A stretch of 64,000 nt of DNA, taken from contig DYJD01000016.1 in NCBI GenBank assembly GCA_020723325.1, positions 1 through 64,000 of the forward strand, in the 5' to 3' direction. A program made the translations under genes and the position numbers. The notes beneath the pieces are model-generated. The model did not search any database. It was not told the origin of the DNA and worked only from the letters and a program-made list of their open reading frames with translations. Numbering within the stretch: the stretch's first letter is position 1; each line of letters opens with the position of its first letter. The DNA is from Desulfosudis oleivorans. GTDB lineage: Bacteria; Desulfobacterota; Desulfobacteria; Desulfobacterales; SURF-7. Positions 8,923-17,689 of the stretch are shown one piece after another.

Positions 8923-10200
8923 TTACCGGAAAGCTACCTCATCATCTGGAAACGGCTTTTCAGGAGACAGAGAGGATATATTATCCGCAACAGGCAAAAG
9001 CACCCGGAAAACGCTGCCGTGATTTTTCCTGCTTTCCACCAGGATGGCGCCGTCCCAGGATTTGACAATGCCCTGGATGGCGGACAAACCCAGACCACGG
9101 CCGGGGAATTTGGTCGTAAAAAAGGGATCAAAAATCTTCTCAAGCTCCTCCTCGGTCATGCCGCAGCCGGTATCGGCCACTTCCAGGCAGGCAAAGAACG
9201 AAGCCACCGGTTCCCAATCGGCAGGATCAAGCTGGGAGTCGGGGATGTCGGCAAGGGGCAGGGTTTTGATGGCCACAGTCAGCTTGCCGCGGCGGTCGCC
9301 CATGGATTCCCAGGCATTGGTGATGAGATGGGTCAGGATCTCTTTTAACTGGCCCTCGTTGGCGCGGATAATCGGTCCGGCAGGCAAAAAATCGGTTTCC
9401 ATGGAGATTCCTTTGGGCGCAGCCAGTTGGATCAAAGGCAGATACCGGCGACAGACGTTGGCCATATCCAAGGATTCTGTTCTGACAAAGCTCAGGCCGA
9501 GATAGGTCAGCATCAGATTGCTGATTTCGGCCGAACGATGCACCGCCTGCATGGCATTTTGCAGTTTATGCCGAAGACCTTCATTCCCGGCAGCTTCATT
9601 CAGGGCCAATTCCAGGCTTCCCAGGATGACATTGAGCTGATTGTTGAAAAGGTGGGCAACGGCGCCGGCCATGCGGCCGAGGCTTTCAGCTTTTTTCAGG
9701 CGCTGAATCCTGGCCTTGAGGGCCGCATTCACGGTTTCGGATTGCTTATAATCGTGGATGTCCTGAACAAATGCAATGGCGCGGAGCCCGTGAAGCTTGG
9801 ATTGAAAGGCCGAGGCGGTGACGCGGAACCAGCGGGCCTCACCCTTCTTATTGATCATGCGCTTTTCAATAATGAAAGGCGATGGATCACCGGCAATACG
9901 GGCCTGGATCATTTTCACTTCCCGATTCCAATCCTCCTCCGGGGTGATATCCCGCACGGTCATTTGCTGCAATTCCGCCTCTGTGTAACCCAGGATGGCG
10001 CAGCCGTAAGGATTCACCTTCAGAAACTTCTGGGTTTCGGCGATTCCCAGGACAATGCCGATGGGACTGATGTCGAAAATTTCCCGAAAAAGCGCCTCGC
10101 TTTCGTGCAGGATTTCTTCCTCGGATCGGCGGCCGGTTTCGGCGCGTTCCAATTCCCGGATTCTTTTTTCCAATTCTTCATAGGTGTGCTTTTCAGCCAT
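8923..10200 (-). CDS. PAS-domain sensor histidine kinase (soluble)
   Basis: A 425-residue protein with no membrane helices. Order: N-terminal coiled coil (YEELEKRIRELERAE), PAS domain (about 40-155, FDISPIGIVLG...FLKVNPYGC), a helical dimerisation region with AHLFNN at the phospho-acceptor position, and a HATPase domain. The HATPase has the N box LITNAWESM, the G1 box DTGCGM, the F box FDPFF, and the G2 box GRGLGLS. The H box is AHLFNN rather than the usual HEFNN. The ATG at 10200 follows AGGAG with a 10-nt spacer; an upstream TTG at 10227 is less likely. Its start overlaps by 8 bp the end of a small membrane protein gene, so the two are probably co-translated. The cognate response regulator is not adjacent. 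Confidence 0.85.
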   Translation of the reverse strand: MAEKHTYEELEKRIRELERAETGRRSEEEILHESEALFREIFDISPIGIVLGIAETQKFLKVNPYGCAILGYTEAELQQMTVRDITPEEDWNREVKMIQARIAGDPSPFIIEKRMINKKGEARWFRVTASAFQSKLHGLRAIAFVQDIHDYKQSETVNAALKARIQRLKKAESLGRMAGAVAHLFNNQLNVILGSLELALNEAAGNEGLRHKLQNAMQAVHRSAEISNLMLTYLGLSFVRTESLDMANVCRRYLPLIQLAAPKGISMETDFLPAGPIIRANEGQLKEILTHLITNAWESMGDRRGKLTVAIKTLPLADIPDSQLDPADWEPVASFFACLEVADTGCGMTEEELEKIFDPFFTTKFPGRGLGLSAIQGIVKSWDGAILVESRKNHGSVFRVLLPVADNISSLSPEKPFPDDEVAFR

Positions 10201-10759
10201 TTTGTCGGACTCCTGACACTTTGGCAACCATATGGATGAGAAGATCGTAAAGAGTTACGGCAATAATTATCAGACCGATGAGCAACAGAATGCCCGGGGC
10301 GAGCACATGGAAAATCCAACTAGGGGCAAGCCACACCGTCAGTTGGGAACGGTCTTCCTCGCTGAGAAATGCTTTGATCTTATTGTAGGTTCTTTCCTGG
10401 CCGTGCACGGAAATCAGGTTTTTTTTGACAAGTTCGGCGTGATGATAAAACTCAAGATAGCCCTGCCGGGAGGATTTCCGGCCGGCTCTAGGCTGGGTCG
10501 GTTCGATGAGCTCGCTTTTCATCCGGATTTCGGAAACAACTGGAACCAGTTCTTGGGCTAAGGTCAGGACCCCCCAAAAACGCTTTTCGATTCTCAACTC
10601 CGCTGTGCTTTGTTCAATGCGCTTGAAAGACAGAACCTCGATGGGCATGAAATAGGATAAAGCCGCGGCCGGCCCCACAAACAGCAGCAGAGCCAGCAAT
10701 ATGCTGAAGCAAAAGGAAAAGACCAAGGAACGCTTGGGGGGCTTTGCATCATGTATCAT
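10193..10759 (-). CDS. Two-helix membrane protein, possible sensor partner of the kinase
   Basis: A 188-residue protein with one membrane helix near residues 12-38 and a second near 150-175. The roughly 110 residues between them would lie in the periplasm. No enzymatic motif is seen. The C-terminus overlaps the start of the soluble PAS kinase gene. Position and topology suggest a periplasmic sensor that works with the kinase, which lacks its own membrane part. That role is inferred only from layout. The start is ATG with GGAA upstream. Confidence 0.65.
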   Translation of the reverse strand: MIHDAKPPKRSLVFSFCFSILLALLLFVGPAAALSYFMPIEVLSFKRIEQSTAELRIEKRFWGVLTLAQELVPVVSEIRMKSELIEPTQPRAGRKSSRQGYLEFYHHAELVKKNLISVHGQERTYNKIKAFLSEEDRSQLTVWLAPSWIFHVLAPGILLLIGLIIIAVTLYDLLIHMVAKVSGVRQNG

Positions 10760-10863
10760 TGTCTTTGTTTCCGGGCACTCGTGTAAAAATTATACCCGAA
10801 AATAAAACAAAAAATATCCATATGTCAAAAACAAAAATTTTCTGAACCATGTTCAAAACTGAA

Positions 10864-10892
10864 TTGACAAGCGGTTTTTCCTTGCATATGAT
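10864..10892 (+). promoter_or_regulatory. Sigma-70-type promoter for the MMPL transporter operon
   Basis: A perfect -35 TTGACA (10864-10869) is followed by a 17-bp spacer and TATGAT (10887-10892). The predicted transcript has a leader of about 145 nt before the ATG at 11045. That leader is GC-rich with self-complementary runs, but matches no riboswitch consensus I recognise. Confidence 0.7.
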
Positions 10893-11044
10893 CCGGACTT
10901 AATTCACGCGCCGGAGTTCCAGGGGGGACATCAATCGCAAAAGAACGGCGGGGTGGCGAGCGCCGGGAAGGCAGCCGGGTGATTTTCGGCGGGGTCCCCA
11001 CGGGCTAATATTCACCCTTTTGGTTTTTGTTTGAGGATAGCCAC

Positions 11045-13729
11045 ATGAACCGCTATATCGCTTTTGTTTTGGACTGGCCCAAATCCGCCCTCTTTGTGCT
11101 GTTGCTTATCAGTGTGATTCTGGCCGGCGGGCTCAAGAAGCTGCGTTTTGACAATTCCGTGGAAGTGTTCATGCCCCAAAGCGACAGCGAATACGCTTTT
11201 TATAACGACAGCAAGACCATCTACGGCGACAGCGGCCGCTTCATCATCATGAGCGTGAGCCATCCAAAGCTGTGGTCCCTGGAGGCCTTTCAGATGATCG
11301 ACGGCCTCATCACCGATATCGAGGAATACAAGGAATACAACAAGACCCGGGAAGAAAACCGTTTGAAACGGCTGAAAGAGACGGCGGCCACAGGAGGGGT
11401 TGAAACCAAACGCCTGCTGGAGCGGTTTGCGGATGATCCGCCCTTTGCCCGTTATCTGAAACGCAAAATCCAGCGCAAGCTGGGAAACAAAACTGTTTTA
11501 ACGGAAGGGGATTTTCAGCGACTGGAAGCCCTGGCCCTGACATCCAAAGAGTTGAAACAGGCCAAGACCATTGATCGCATCATCTCCCCCTTCACTTCCA
11601 AGGACATCTCCGGCGAAAACGACACCCTGGAAACCTATGATCTGATCCCAAGGGACGGGGAAGGCAAACGCATTCTGCCGGCCCAAAAGGCGGATTTCGA
11701 CGCTTTGCGCAAAAAGCTGGAGCGCAATCCGGCTTTTGAAAAAGGAATCTACAGCCGGGAACCCAAAACCGGAGAAATCCGGGATCTGGGGGTCATCATC
11801 AAATTCATTAATCTCAAGGATCAGGACCCCATTTCCCGGGAAATGCTAGAGCTTGTCCAGAGCCATGATGAGCTCACCATCGTGCCCCAGGGTGCGCCCA
11901 TAGTCAATATCTGGTTCAACAACTACCTGCAACGGGATATCGGCAAATTCATGCCTTACACCCTGCTGGCGGTGATCATCATCTTCTTCTTCAATTTCCG
12001 CTCCGTTCGGGGGATTCTGCTGCCGTCCATCACCCTGGGCATGTCGGCCTTCTGGATCCTGGGCCTGATGGGCTATTGCGGGATTAAAATCACGGCCCTG
12101 GGGGTTTCCCTGCCGCCCTTGATGATCGCCGTGGGCAGTTCCTACGGCATTCACATTCTGAACCAATACTACATTGATTTTGACATGATCGGCCGCACCG
12201 GACGCAAGGCCGGTCTGAAAATCTCCATGGCCCACATCGCCACCACCGTCCTTTTGGCAGCCCTGACCACCTTTGTGTCCTTTGTGACCCTGGCCACCAG
12301 CCAGCTCACGGCCATGCGCGAATGGGGCGTTTTTTCCGGCATCGGCGTGCTTTTTGCCCTGGTCATTTCCTGCACCCTGATTCCGGCGGTCCTGGCCCTC
12401 ATGCCCCACCGCCGGCCCCGGCTACTGCTCAAAAAGAACAAGGCGCTGAAAAGCACCATCATCGATCACCTGGTGGAACTGTCCATCATCGGCGCCACCC
12501 GGCATCATAAAAAAGTGCTGCTGGTGGTGATGGGCCTCATTGTCGTTTCAATAGCGGGTTTGATGCGCATGAATGTGGAATCGGATTTTCTGATGTATTT
12601 CAAGGAGGACGATGTGATCCGCATCAGCGCCACTGAAATCGAGAAAAAATTCGGCGGCCGCTGGGGATTCAATCTGCTCCTGGACACCGGCAGGGCCGAC
12701 GGCGCCAAGTCCAGGGAAGCGCTGAACCTGGTTGAATCCATCCGGGCCTGGATGACCGCCGGGGAAAACAAGCATCTGAACATCGGCCGCACCGATGCTT
12801 TTTCAGACTATATCAAAACCATGCATTTTGCCATGAATCAGGATGACCGCGACTACTACCGCATTCCGGAAAGCCAGACGGACATAGAAGACTATCTGGA
12901 GATTTATTCCGGCGAGGACACTGACGCGGACGGCCGCGTGGACGAATTCGAAGCCTATGTGGACGGTGATTTCCGAACTTTAAGCCTGCTGGCGCGTTTT
13001 TGCCACAAGGAGGATTATTCCATCGGCACCAATGAAATCAAGCGGATCTTCCGCCAGGTGGAGGACTATCTGCGCAAGACCATGCCCCAGGAAATCAAGG
13101 CGCGCATCACCGGCTTTCCGGTGATGAACGTCAAGCTGGTGGATTATATCATTGCCGGCCAACTGCAGAGCTTGCTGTCCTCCCTGGTGATCATCGCCAT
13201 CATCGTCACCCTGCTCTTCAAAAGAGTCAGCGCCGGCATCCTTTCCCTGATACCCATGAGTACGGCGGTGATCTTCAACTTCGGCATCATGGGCTTTTTC
13301 GGCATCAATCTGGACACGGTCACTTCCATCATCGCCTCCATCACCATCGGCATCGGCGTGGATGACACCATCCATTTCCTGAACACCTACCGCAATATCT
13401 ACCAACAAGGGCACACGGTGGATGAATCCATCCGCAAAACCCTGCAAGTGGCCGGCAAGGCCATCATTTTCACTTCCCTGGCCCTGATCCTGGGTTTTGC
13501 CGTCTTGACCATTTCCAGCTTCAAGCCGGTGATCTTTTTCGGCATGCTCATGGGTATCACCATGACCGCCACCACCATCGGCGCCCTGTTGATCCTGCCC
13601 GCGGTCATCAAGCTGACCCAGGTGGACCTGGCCCAACGCGAAGTGGACACCGGAATCTGGCGTTACATCGATCTCGGCCGGTTTTTCGGACTAAAATTGG
13701 AAGAAGAGAATACAACAACCGTACAGTAA
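11045..13729 (+). CDS. MMPL/RND-superfamily transporter with an EF-hand-like periplasmic loop
   Basis: An 894-residue inner-membrane protein with the two-fold RND layout. Each half has one helix, a periplasmic domain, and five further helices. SSD-like segments include SLPPLMIAVGSSYGIH and ASITIGIGVDDTIHFL. The family moves hydrophobic molecules (lipids, hopanoids, drugs) out of the inner membrane. The second periplasmic domain carries DTDADGRVDEFE (residues 625-636), with acids at EF-hand positions 1, 3, 5, 9 and 12. ATG 11045 is chosen because GAGGATAG precedes it and the protein then starts at the first helix. It is followed after 11 bp by a LolA-like gene, a pairing typical of envelope lipid-export modules. 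Confidence 0.88.
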   Translation: MNRYIAFVLDWPKSALFVLLLISVILAGGLKKLRFDNSVEVFMPQSDSEYAFYNDSKTIYGDSGRFIIMSVSHPKLWSLEAFQMIDGLITDIEEYKEYNKTREENRLKRLKETAATGGVETKRLLERFADDPPFARYLKRKIQRKLGNKTVLTEGDFQRLEALALTSKELKQAKTIDRIISPFTSKDISGENDTLETYDLIPRDGEGKRILPAQKADFDALRKKLERNPAFEKGIYSREPKTGEIRDLGVIIKFINLKDQDPISREMLELVQSHDELTIVPQGAPIVNIWFNNYLQRDIGKFMPYTLLAVIIIFFFNFRSVRGILLPSITLGMSAFWILGLMGYCGIKITALGVSLPPLMIAVGSSYGIHILNQYYIDFDMIGRTGRKAGLKISMAHIATTVLLAALTTFVSFVTLATSQLTAMREWGVFSGIGVLFALVISCTLIPAVLALMPHRRPRLLLKKNKALKSTIIDHLVELSIIGATRHHKKVLLVVMGLIVVSIAGLMRMNVESDFLMYFKEDDVIRISATEIEKKFGGRWGFNLLLDTGRADGAKSREALNLVESIRAWMTAGENKHLNIGRTDAFSDYIKTMHFAMNQDDRDYYRIPESQTDIEDYLEIYSGEDTDADGRVDEFEAYVDGDFRTLSLLARFCHKEDYSIGTNEIKRIFRQVEDYLRKTMPQEIKARITGFPVMNVKLVDYIIAGQLQSLLSSLVIIAIIVTLLFKRVSAGILSLIPMSTAVIFNFGIMGFFGINLDTVTSIIASITIGIGVDDTIHFLNTYRNIYQQGHTVDESIRKTLQVAGKAIIFTSLALILGFAVLTISSFKPVIFFGMLMGITMTATTIGALLILPAVIKLTQVDLAQREVDTGIWRYIDLGRFFGLKLEEENTTTVQ

Positions 13730-13740
13730 GGAGCGCCCAC

Positions 13741-14484
13741 ATGAACCGCAAATATTTGCTTGTTGTTTTGGCCGGAATGTTGCTGTTGCCTGCTGTTGAG
13801 GCCTCGGCCCTCACCGGCCGGGAGATCATGGAGAAAAACGATGCCCTGCCCGAGGCCAAGACCGCCGTCAGCCAGGTGTCCATGTATATCCACCAGGGGG
13901 CCAAGGTGGTGGAAAAGGAATTTGAGATCAAATCCAAAAAATATGCCGGCGATGAGGACAAGAACCTGATCACGTTCACCAAACCCACCCAGATCAAACT
14001 TCTCACCCATTCCCACAAAAACCAGGACGATGACCAGTGGCTGCGCCTGTCCTCGGGCAAGGTCAAACGCATTGTCTCGACGGATAAGGGCAAATCCTTT
14101 GTGAATTCCCATTTGTACTACGAAGATCTGACCGCCCGTGACATTGATGAATATGATTACAATTCCCTGGGGGACGGGAGCGCCGGCGGTTTCGACTGCC
14201 ATAAGGTGGAAGCCGTTAAAAAACAAAACAAGGTCTACAGCAAGTCCATTATGTATGTACGCAAATCGGATTTTTTCGTGGTACGAATTGATTTTTTCAA
14301 AAACGATGAATTCCATAAATTCATCGAATATCTGGATATCAAGCCCGTGACCGGCATCCTCACCGCCCACCTTCTGGTCATGTCCATGGCCGACGGCAAT
14401 GCCAAGACCGAATTAAAGGTGAACAGCGTTGAATACAACAAGGAAATGAACGATGCGGTATTCAACAAGGAGGCTTTGCGCTAG
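13741..14484 (+). CDS. Outer-membrane lipoprotein-sorting (LolA-like) periplasmic protein
   Basis: A 247-residue protein with a signal peptide cut after about residue 23 (VEASA). The mature part resembles LolA-superfamily proteins annotated as outer membrane lipoprotein-sorting protein: GREIMEKNDALP at the start, an MYIHQGAKVVEKEFEIKSKK strand pair, and LLTHSHKNQDDDQWLRL. These fold as a half-barrel that shelters a lipid or acyl chain. Its start is 11 bp after the MMPL transporter, with GGAG upstream. It probably accepts cargo from the transporter and carries it across the periplasm. It is not the general LolA, because it is tied to one RND pump. Confidence 0.82.
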   Translation: MNRKYLLVVLAGMLLLPAVEASALTGREIMEKNDALPEAKTAVSQVSMYIHQGAKVVEKEFEIKSKKYAGDEDKNLITFTKPTQIKLLTHSHKNQDDDQWLRLSSGKVKRIVSTDKGKSFVNSHLYYEDLTARDIDEYDYNSLGDGSAGGFDCHKVEAVKKQNKVYSKSIMYVRKSDFFVVRIDFFKNDEFHKFIEYLDIKPVTGILTAHLLVMSMADGNAKTELKVNSVEYNKEMNDAVFNKEALR

Positions 14485-14637
14485 GTTTGCTTGACTTTTG
14501 CCTTTTCATCCTTTTCACCAAAGAAAAATGAATGGAACCATGCAATTCATCTGGTGTCCGGGCGGAAAAATTTGATATAATGTTCTCATGAATTTGCTTT
14601 TCCCATCTCAATTCCAGTTGACAATAGGAGGTTATCT

Positions 14638-14841
14638 ATGAAAAGTCCCAGCAAAACCGCCGGAAATCTCAAGGAACTCATCAAACACGCCATCAGTGAT
14701 CTGGAAGTGACCCCCACCGAATACCAGAAGATCATGGATCTTGCCCAGAATGACAATGTCCTGGACAAGGAAGAGAAGGCGCTTCTTTCCCAATTCCATC
14801 AGATGATCAATGACGGAACCATTACCCGGGTCCGCGGCTAA
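14638..14841 (+). CDS. Small helical protein of 67 residues
   Basis: A short acidic, fully helical protein. Its start is supported by an excellent AGGAGG 6 nt upstream. It contains two similar helix-loop-helix units (EYQKIMDLAQNDNVLDKEEKALLSQF), giving a weak resemblance to EF-hand or TerB-like helical pairs but no complete calcium loop. A TATAAT about 60 nt upstream may give it its own promoter. It follows the LolA-like gene at 153 bp. Function unknown. Confidence 0.65.
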   Translation: MKSPSKTAGNLKELIKHAISDLEVTPTEYQKIMDLAQNDNVLDKEEKALLSQFHQMINDGTITRVRG

Positions 14842-14879
14842 GTTTATTATAAGGAAAACATTATATACCAAAAAAAACG

Positions 14880-14959
14880 GGCCTTGGTCATTGTTTTGGC
14901 CTTATCGCGGCTGGAAGCCGCTCCCACAATGGAGGCTGACCGAAACGATGATCAAGGCC
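14880..14959. repeat. REP/REPIN-like element, copy b (inverted)
   Basis: Here the core is on the opposite strand (GCGGCTGGAAGCCGC). Outer arms GGCCTTGGTCATTGTTTTGG and CCGAAACGATGATCAAGGCC are near-perfect inverses. It lies between two convergent transcription units (14841 and 14991), where it could act as a bidirectional 3' hairpin. Confidence 0.8.
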
Positions 14960-14990
14960 AAAAAACAGCGGGTCGAATTTTTTCAAATTC

Positions 14991-15833
14991 CTATGGCGCT
15001 CCCAGCACCTGCAGGAAGCGGATGTCGATGCCGGTGAGCGCGCCGGCGGTAATGGTCACGGGTGCGGGCAAAAAGGGCGGGGCTAGAGTGAAATAACCGA
15101 TTTTGTCGCCGGCATCCGGACCGCCGTTGCGGTTCACGTCCAAAAGGGCAATGATCCGGACATTTTCAATGGGCACATTGAAGCCGTACGGCAAAATGGG
15201 CAGAACATAGGCTGCGGGACTGCCGGTGAGATTCAGACGGGCAAAGCCCACAATCAAATTCGGGTCCAGGGCCGCCAAATTCAAAGAGGTCAGGGGCCCG
15301 GCATAGGCGAATACGGTCATGTCGCCGCTTTCATTGCCGACCACCATTCCGCTGACCGCTGCCTTGAAATCAAAGATCTCACGGTTGATGGGGATTTGCC
15401 CCAGGTTGTTGTCACCGCTTGAAAGCCGGTATTCGGTGGCAAAGGTCAGGGGATTGATCCAGAATCCGATGATATCGCCGGTGTCCGGATAGGGCGCCCG
15501 GTCCCGGGGGCTGCGGTCGATAAAGGCTGCAATGAAAACGGTATCCCCGGGTCCGAGGCCGCTTGCGGCCAAATCAATCCGGAAGGAACGGCTGCCGGGT
15601 TCCACGCCCACATAGGCCGCGAGGGTGTTCATGGGGTCATTGCGGATGGCGGTTATGTCCGCCTTGCGGGCGATGAGCACCATCACCGGGTCATGGGGAT
15701 ATTCCGCCAGGGCCGCGCCGGCGACGCTGCCTGTAACATACAGGTCCGGCGGGGCGGACGGCTCGCCGCAGCCCAGCAGGGTCGTTAAGATCAGGACCGC
15801 GGTCAGAATCGCTTTTGATTGATCAGTATTCAT
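14991..15833 (-). CDS. Putative lipoprotein
   Basis: A 280-residue protein with an N-terminal hydrophobic stretch ending in T-L-L-G-C, a lipobox. The mature chain is beta-rich. Acidic turns such as DVNRNGGPDAGDKIGYF and YPDTGDIIGFW look like calcium-binding or beta-sandwich loops. No enzyme motif is visible. Its start overlaps the end of the outer-membrane barrel gene by 11 bp and lacks a strong Shine-Dalgarno, so translational coupling is likely. It is probably a lipid-anchored partner of that barrel. Confidence 0.7.
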   Translation of the reverse strand: MNTDQSKAILTAVLILTTLLGCGEPSAPPDLYVTGSVAGAALAEYPHDPVMVLIARKADITAIRNDPMNTLAAYVGVEPGSRSFRIDLAASGLGPGDTVFIAAFIDRSPRDRAPYPDTGDIIGFWINPLTFATEYRLSSGDNNLGQIPINREIFDFKAAVSGMVVGNESGDMTVFAYAGPLTSLNLAALDPNLIVGFARLNLTGSPAAYVLPILPYGFNVPIENVRIIALLDVNRNGGPDAGDKIGYFTLAPPFLPAPVTITAGALTGIDIRFLQVLGAP

Positions 15834-17325
15834 AGCGTAAATTCATCATCACCAAATCATTGTTGCGATAGTAATAGAACGAGTTCTGGAGCAGCTCGTG
15901 CACGTCCTTTTCCCCGGAGATGCCGGCATAGGACAGCTCCAGGCTCATTCCGTTCTGAAAATCCCAGCCGATTTTCGGCCGGAACAGCCTGCCGCCGTTG
16001 CGCGTGGATAAAAGCGTCGTGACCGAAACCGGAATATGGCCGCGATAGAAAGTGTCTTCATAGCGAAAGGTCAAGAGGTCGCTGAACAAATAGGGCTGGG
16101 AAACTCCCTTTTTAAAGAATTTGGATTGAAACCACTCAAAGGTGAAGACCGACTCACCGTCATGACCTTCCAGCAAACGGTGGAGGGGAATGAAATAATT
16201 GAAGCCCACGGCATAGGAGACATAGGAAGAACGCTCCACCTGGTAGGGGAAACGGACCTGCATGAAGGGCTTGTTCTGCTCGATAATGTTGGGCTTGTCC
16301 GGGGAATAGGCGATTTCACCTTGAATCACCAGGTCGCCCATGGTGCGACTGAAATCCAGACCGATATAGTCCACCACGAAATATTGCTGTTCAATATTTA
16401 CCGAAACCGGCTGATTGGGCCGGACTTTCACCGCCTCCGGCACCAGAACCGGCTCCCGGTCCGGGCCGTGATAGGCGCTGAAGGAGAAATCATTGCCCTT
16501 CAGGCTGGTGGAAAGCCTGGCGCCGTACGCGAAATTGCCCGGCTCAACATTGATGCCGTCGCTTTCAGCAAAATGGATGCGGTACAGAATTTCGTCCTGG
16601 CGCAGGGACCAGAAATTGTTTTCCGGCGCAAGCTGCATGGGAATGTGCACGGGCGCGAAGACCGCTTCCAGGGTATAGTCGTTTCCAAAGAGCATGGCGG
16701 ACAGGGAAGGAACCCCGTAGCGGAATTCATCGTCGTCCCGGAAAACGAATTCCCGCAGGTCATAGGGATTGAAATAAGCCGTGGCATTGATGCCGTCGGC
16801 CGTGCCCCAACTGTAGATCTGGTTTCCCATACGCAAGCGGTAGCCTTCCCGGCTGATATTCAAATAAAGCTCGTTGAATGCAGCTTCAAAATCCTGGGAA
16901 GTGATCCTTAGGTTGCGCTTGACCCTGGCATCGGCGGCATAGCGGTAGTCTTTATCAAGGCCCTCTTTCCAGAACTGGAACTGGTACGACAGATCAGCGG
17001 CCATAAAAAGATGCAAGTCGTCCGCTCCGATTTTGGATTCCATGCGGGCGCGCAGCTCGTTTTTCTTATTGGCAGCAGTGAAATTCTGATCCCGGTAGGT
17101 ATTCAGGAAGGATTGAAATTCGATGAAACCTTTCAGGTTCAGAAGAGTGGCTTCGGCATCATCCTCTTGGTCTTCGGATTCGTTTTCCGCTTCAGCGGTT
17201 GCTTCATCCTCATTATGTTCGGAGATTTCGGCCGCCTGGGCCGGTTTGGCAAGATCGAAGCCCGCTGGGGCGGCGGTCAGTAACAGCAGCAATGCAATTG
17301 CGGTAAGGTAAGCAGGAAGTCTCAT
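15823..17325 (-). CDS. DUF1302-like outer-membrane beta-barrel protein
   Basis: A 500-residue exported protein with a signal peptide (about residues 1-31), then a very acidic segment (EDEATAEAENESEDQEDD). About 430 residues of alternating amphipathic strands follow, ending in NLRYEY with a terminal aromatic typical of barrels. Segments such as RVKRNLRITSQDFEAAFNELYLN and GNQIYSWGTADGINATAYFNPYDLREF resemble DUF1302 proteins. Those are often encoded with DUF1329/LolA-like proteins and MMPL transporters in envelope lipid or hydrophobic-compound trafficking. Here the transporter and LolA-like genes are the convergent neighbours. Start: ATG 17325, AGGTGA 9 nt upstream. Confidence 0.75.
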   Translation of the reverse strand: MRLPAYLTAIALLLLLTAAPAGFDLAKPAQAAEISEHNEDEATAEAENESEDQEDDAEATLLNLKGFIEFQSFLNTYRDQNFTAANKKNELRARMESKIGADDLHLFMAADLSYQFQFWKEGLDKDYRYAADARVKRNLRITSQDFEAAFNELYLNISREGYRLRMGNQIYSWGTADGINATAYFNPYDLREFVFRDDDEFRYGVPSLSAMLFGNDYTLEAVFAPVHIPMQLAPENNFWSLRQDEILYRIHFAESDGINVEPGNFAYGARLSTSLKGNDFSFSAYHGPDREPVLVPEAVKVRPNQPVSVNIEQQYFVVDYIGLDFSRTMGDLVIQGEIAYSPDKPNIIEQNKPFMQVRFPYQVERSSYVSYAVGFNYFIPLHRLLEGHDGESVFTFEWFQSKFFKKGVSQPYLFSDLLTFRYEDTFYRGHIPVSVTTLLSTRNGGRLFRPKIGWDFQNGMSLELSYAGISGEKDVHELLQNSFYYYRNNDLVMMNLRYEY

Positions 17326-17491
17326 GGGACCGGATCACCTGTTGTGAATGTTGCGTATTAAATTTCAAGGAAGTTAAAATCCGGAATAACAGCTCGCCTT
17401 GTCGCAGGGAGACTATCCCACTCAAAGAAGGGTGTCAAGAGATGGGGTTTCTCTCAGCAATTATAATTTTGAGGTTTAATCTTTCCTTCAT

Positions 17492-17574
17492 TATTCTGCG
17501 GTTCCTTGTTGGATATTCGATATTCGCTTTTGCAGTCAAAACGAACCGCAGAATATCCAACAAGGAATGCCCAA
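17492..17574. repeat. TTCTGCGGTTC / TTGTTGGATATTC inverted repeat
   Basis: The left block holds TTCTGCGGTTC and CTTGTTGGATATTC. The right block holds inverse copies of both (GAACCGCAGAA and GAATATCCAACAAG), in an order that is not a simple hairpin. This accounts for most of the gene-free stretch 17326-17689; a REP copy follows it. Confidence 0.6.
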
Positions 17575-17608
17575 CACCAAAGGATGGCCTCTCTTCGTAC
17601 CTGCGGCC

Positions 17609-17671
17609 CGGATCATCGTTTTGGCCGTTCTCCGTTGTGGGAGCGGCTTCCAGCCGCGATACGGCCGAAAT
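17609..17671. repeat. REP/REPIN-like element, copy c
   Basis: Contains the GTGGGAGCGGCTTCCAGCC core hairpin with shortened outer arms (GATCATCGTTTTGGCC and ACGGCCGAAA). It ends 18 bp before the 3' end of the Rrf2 regulator gene, where it could shape the transcript end. Confidence 0.75.
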
Positions 17672-17689
17672 GGGGAATTGGATCTGGAG

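Noticed and set aside
10893-11044. Possible riboswitch in the leader of the MMPL gene
   Set aside because: The leader is GC-rich and can pair with itself, but I could match no known aptamer core.
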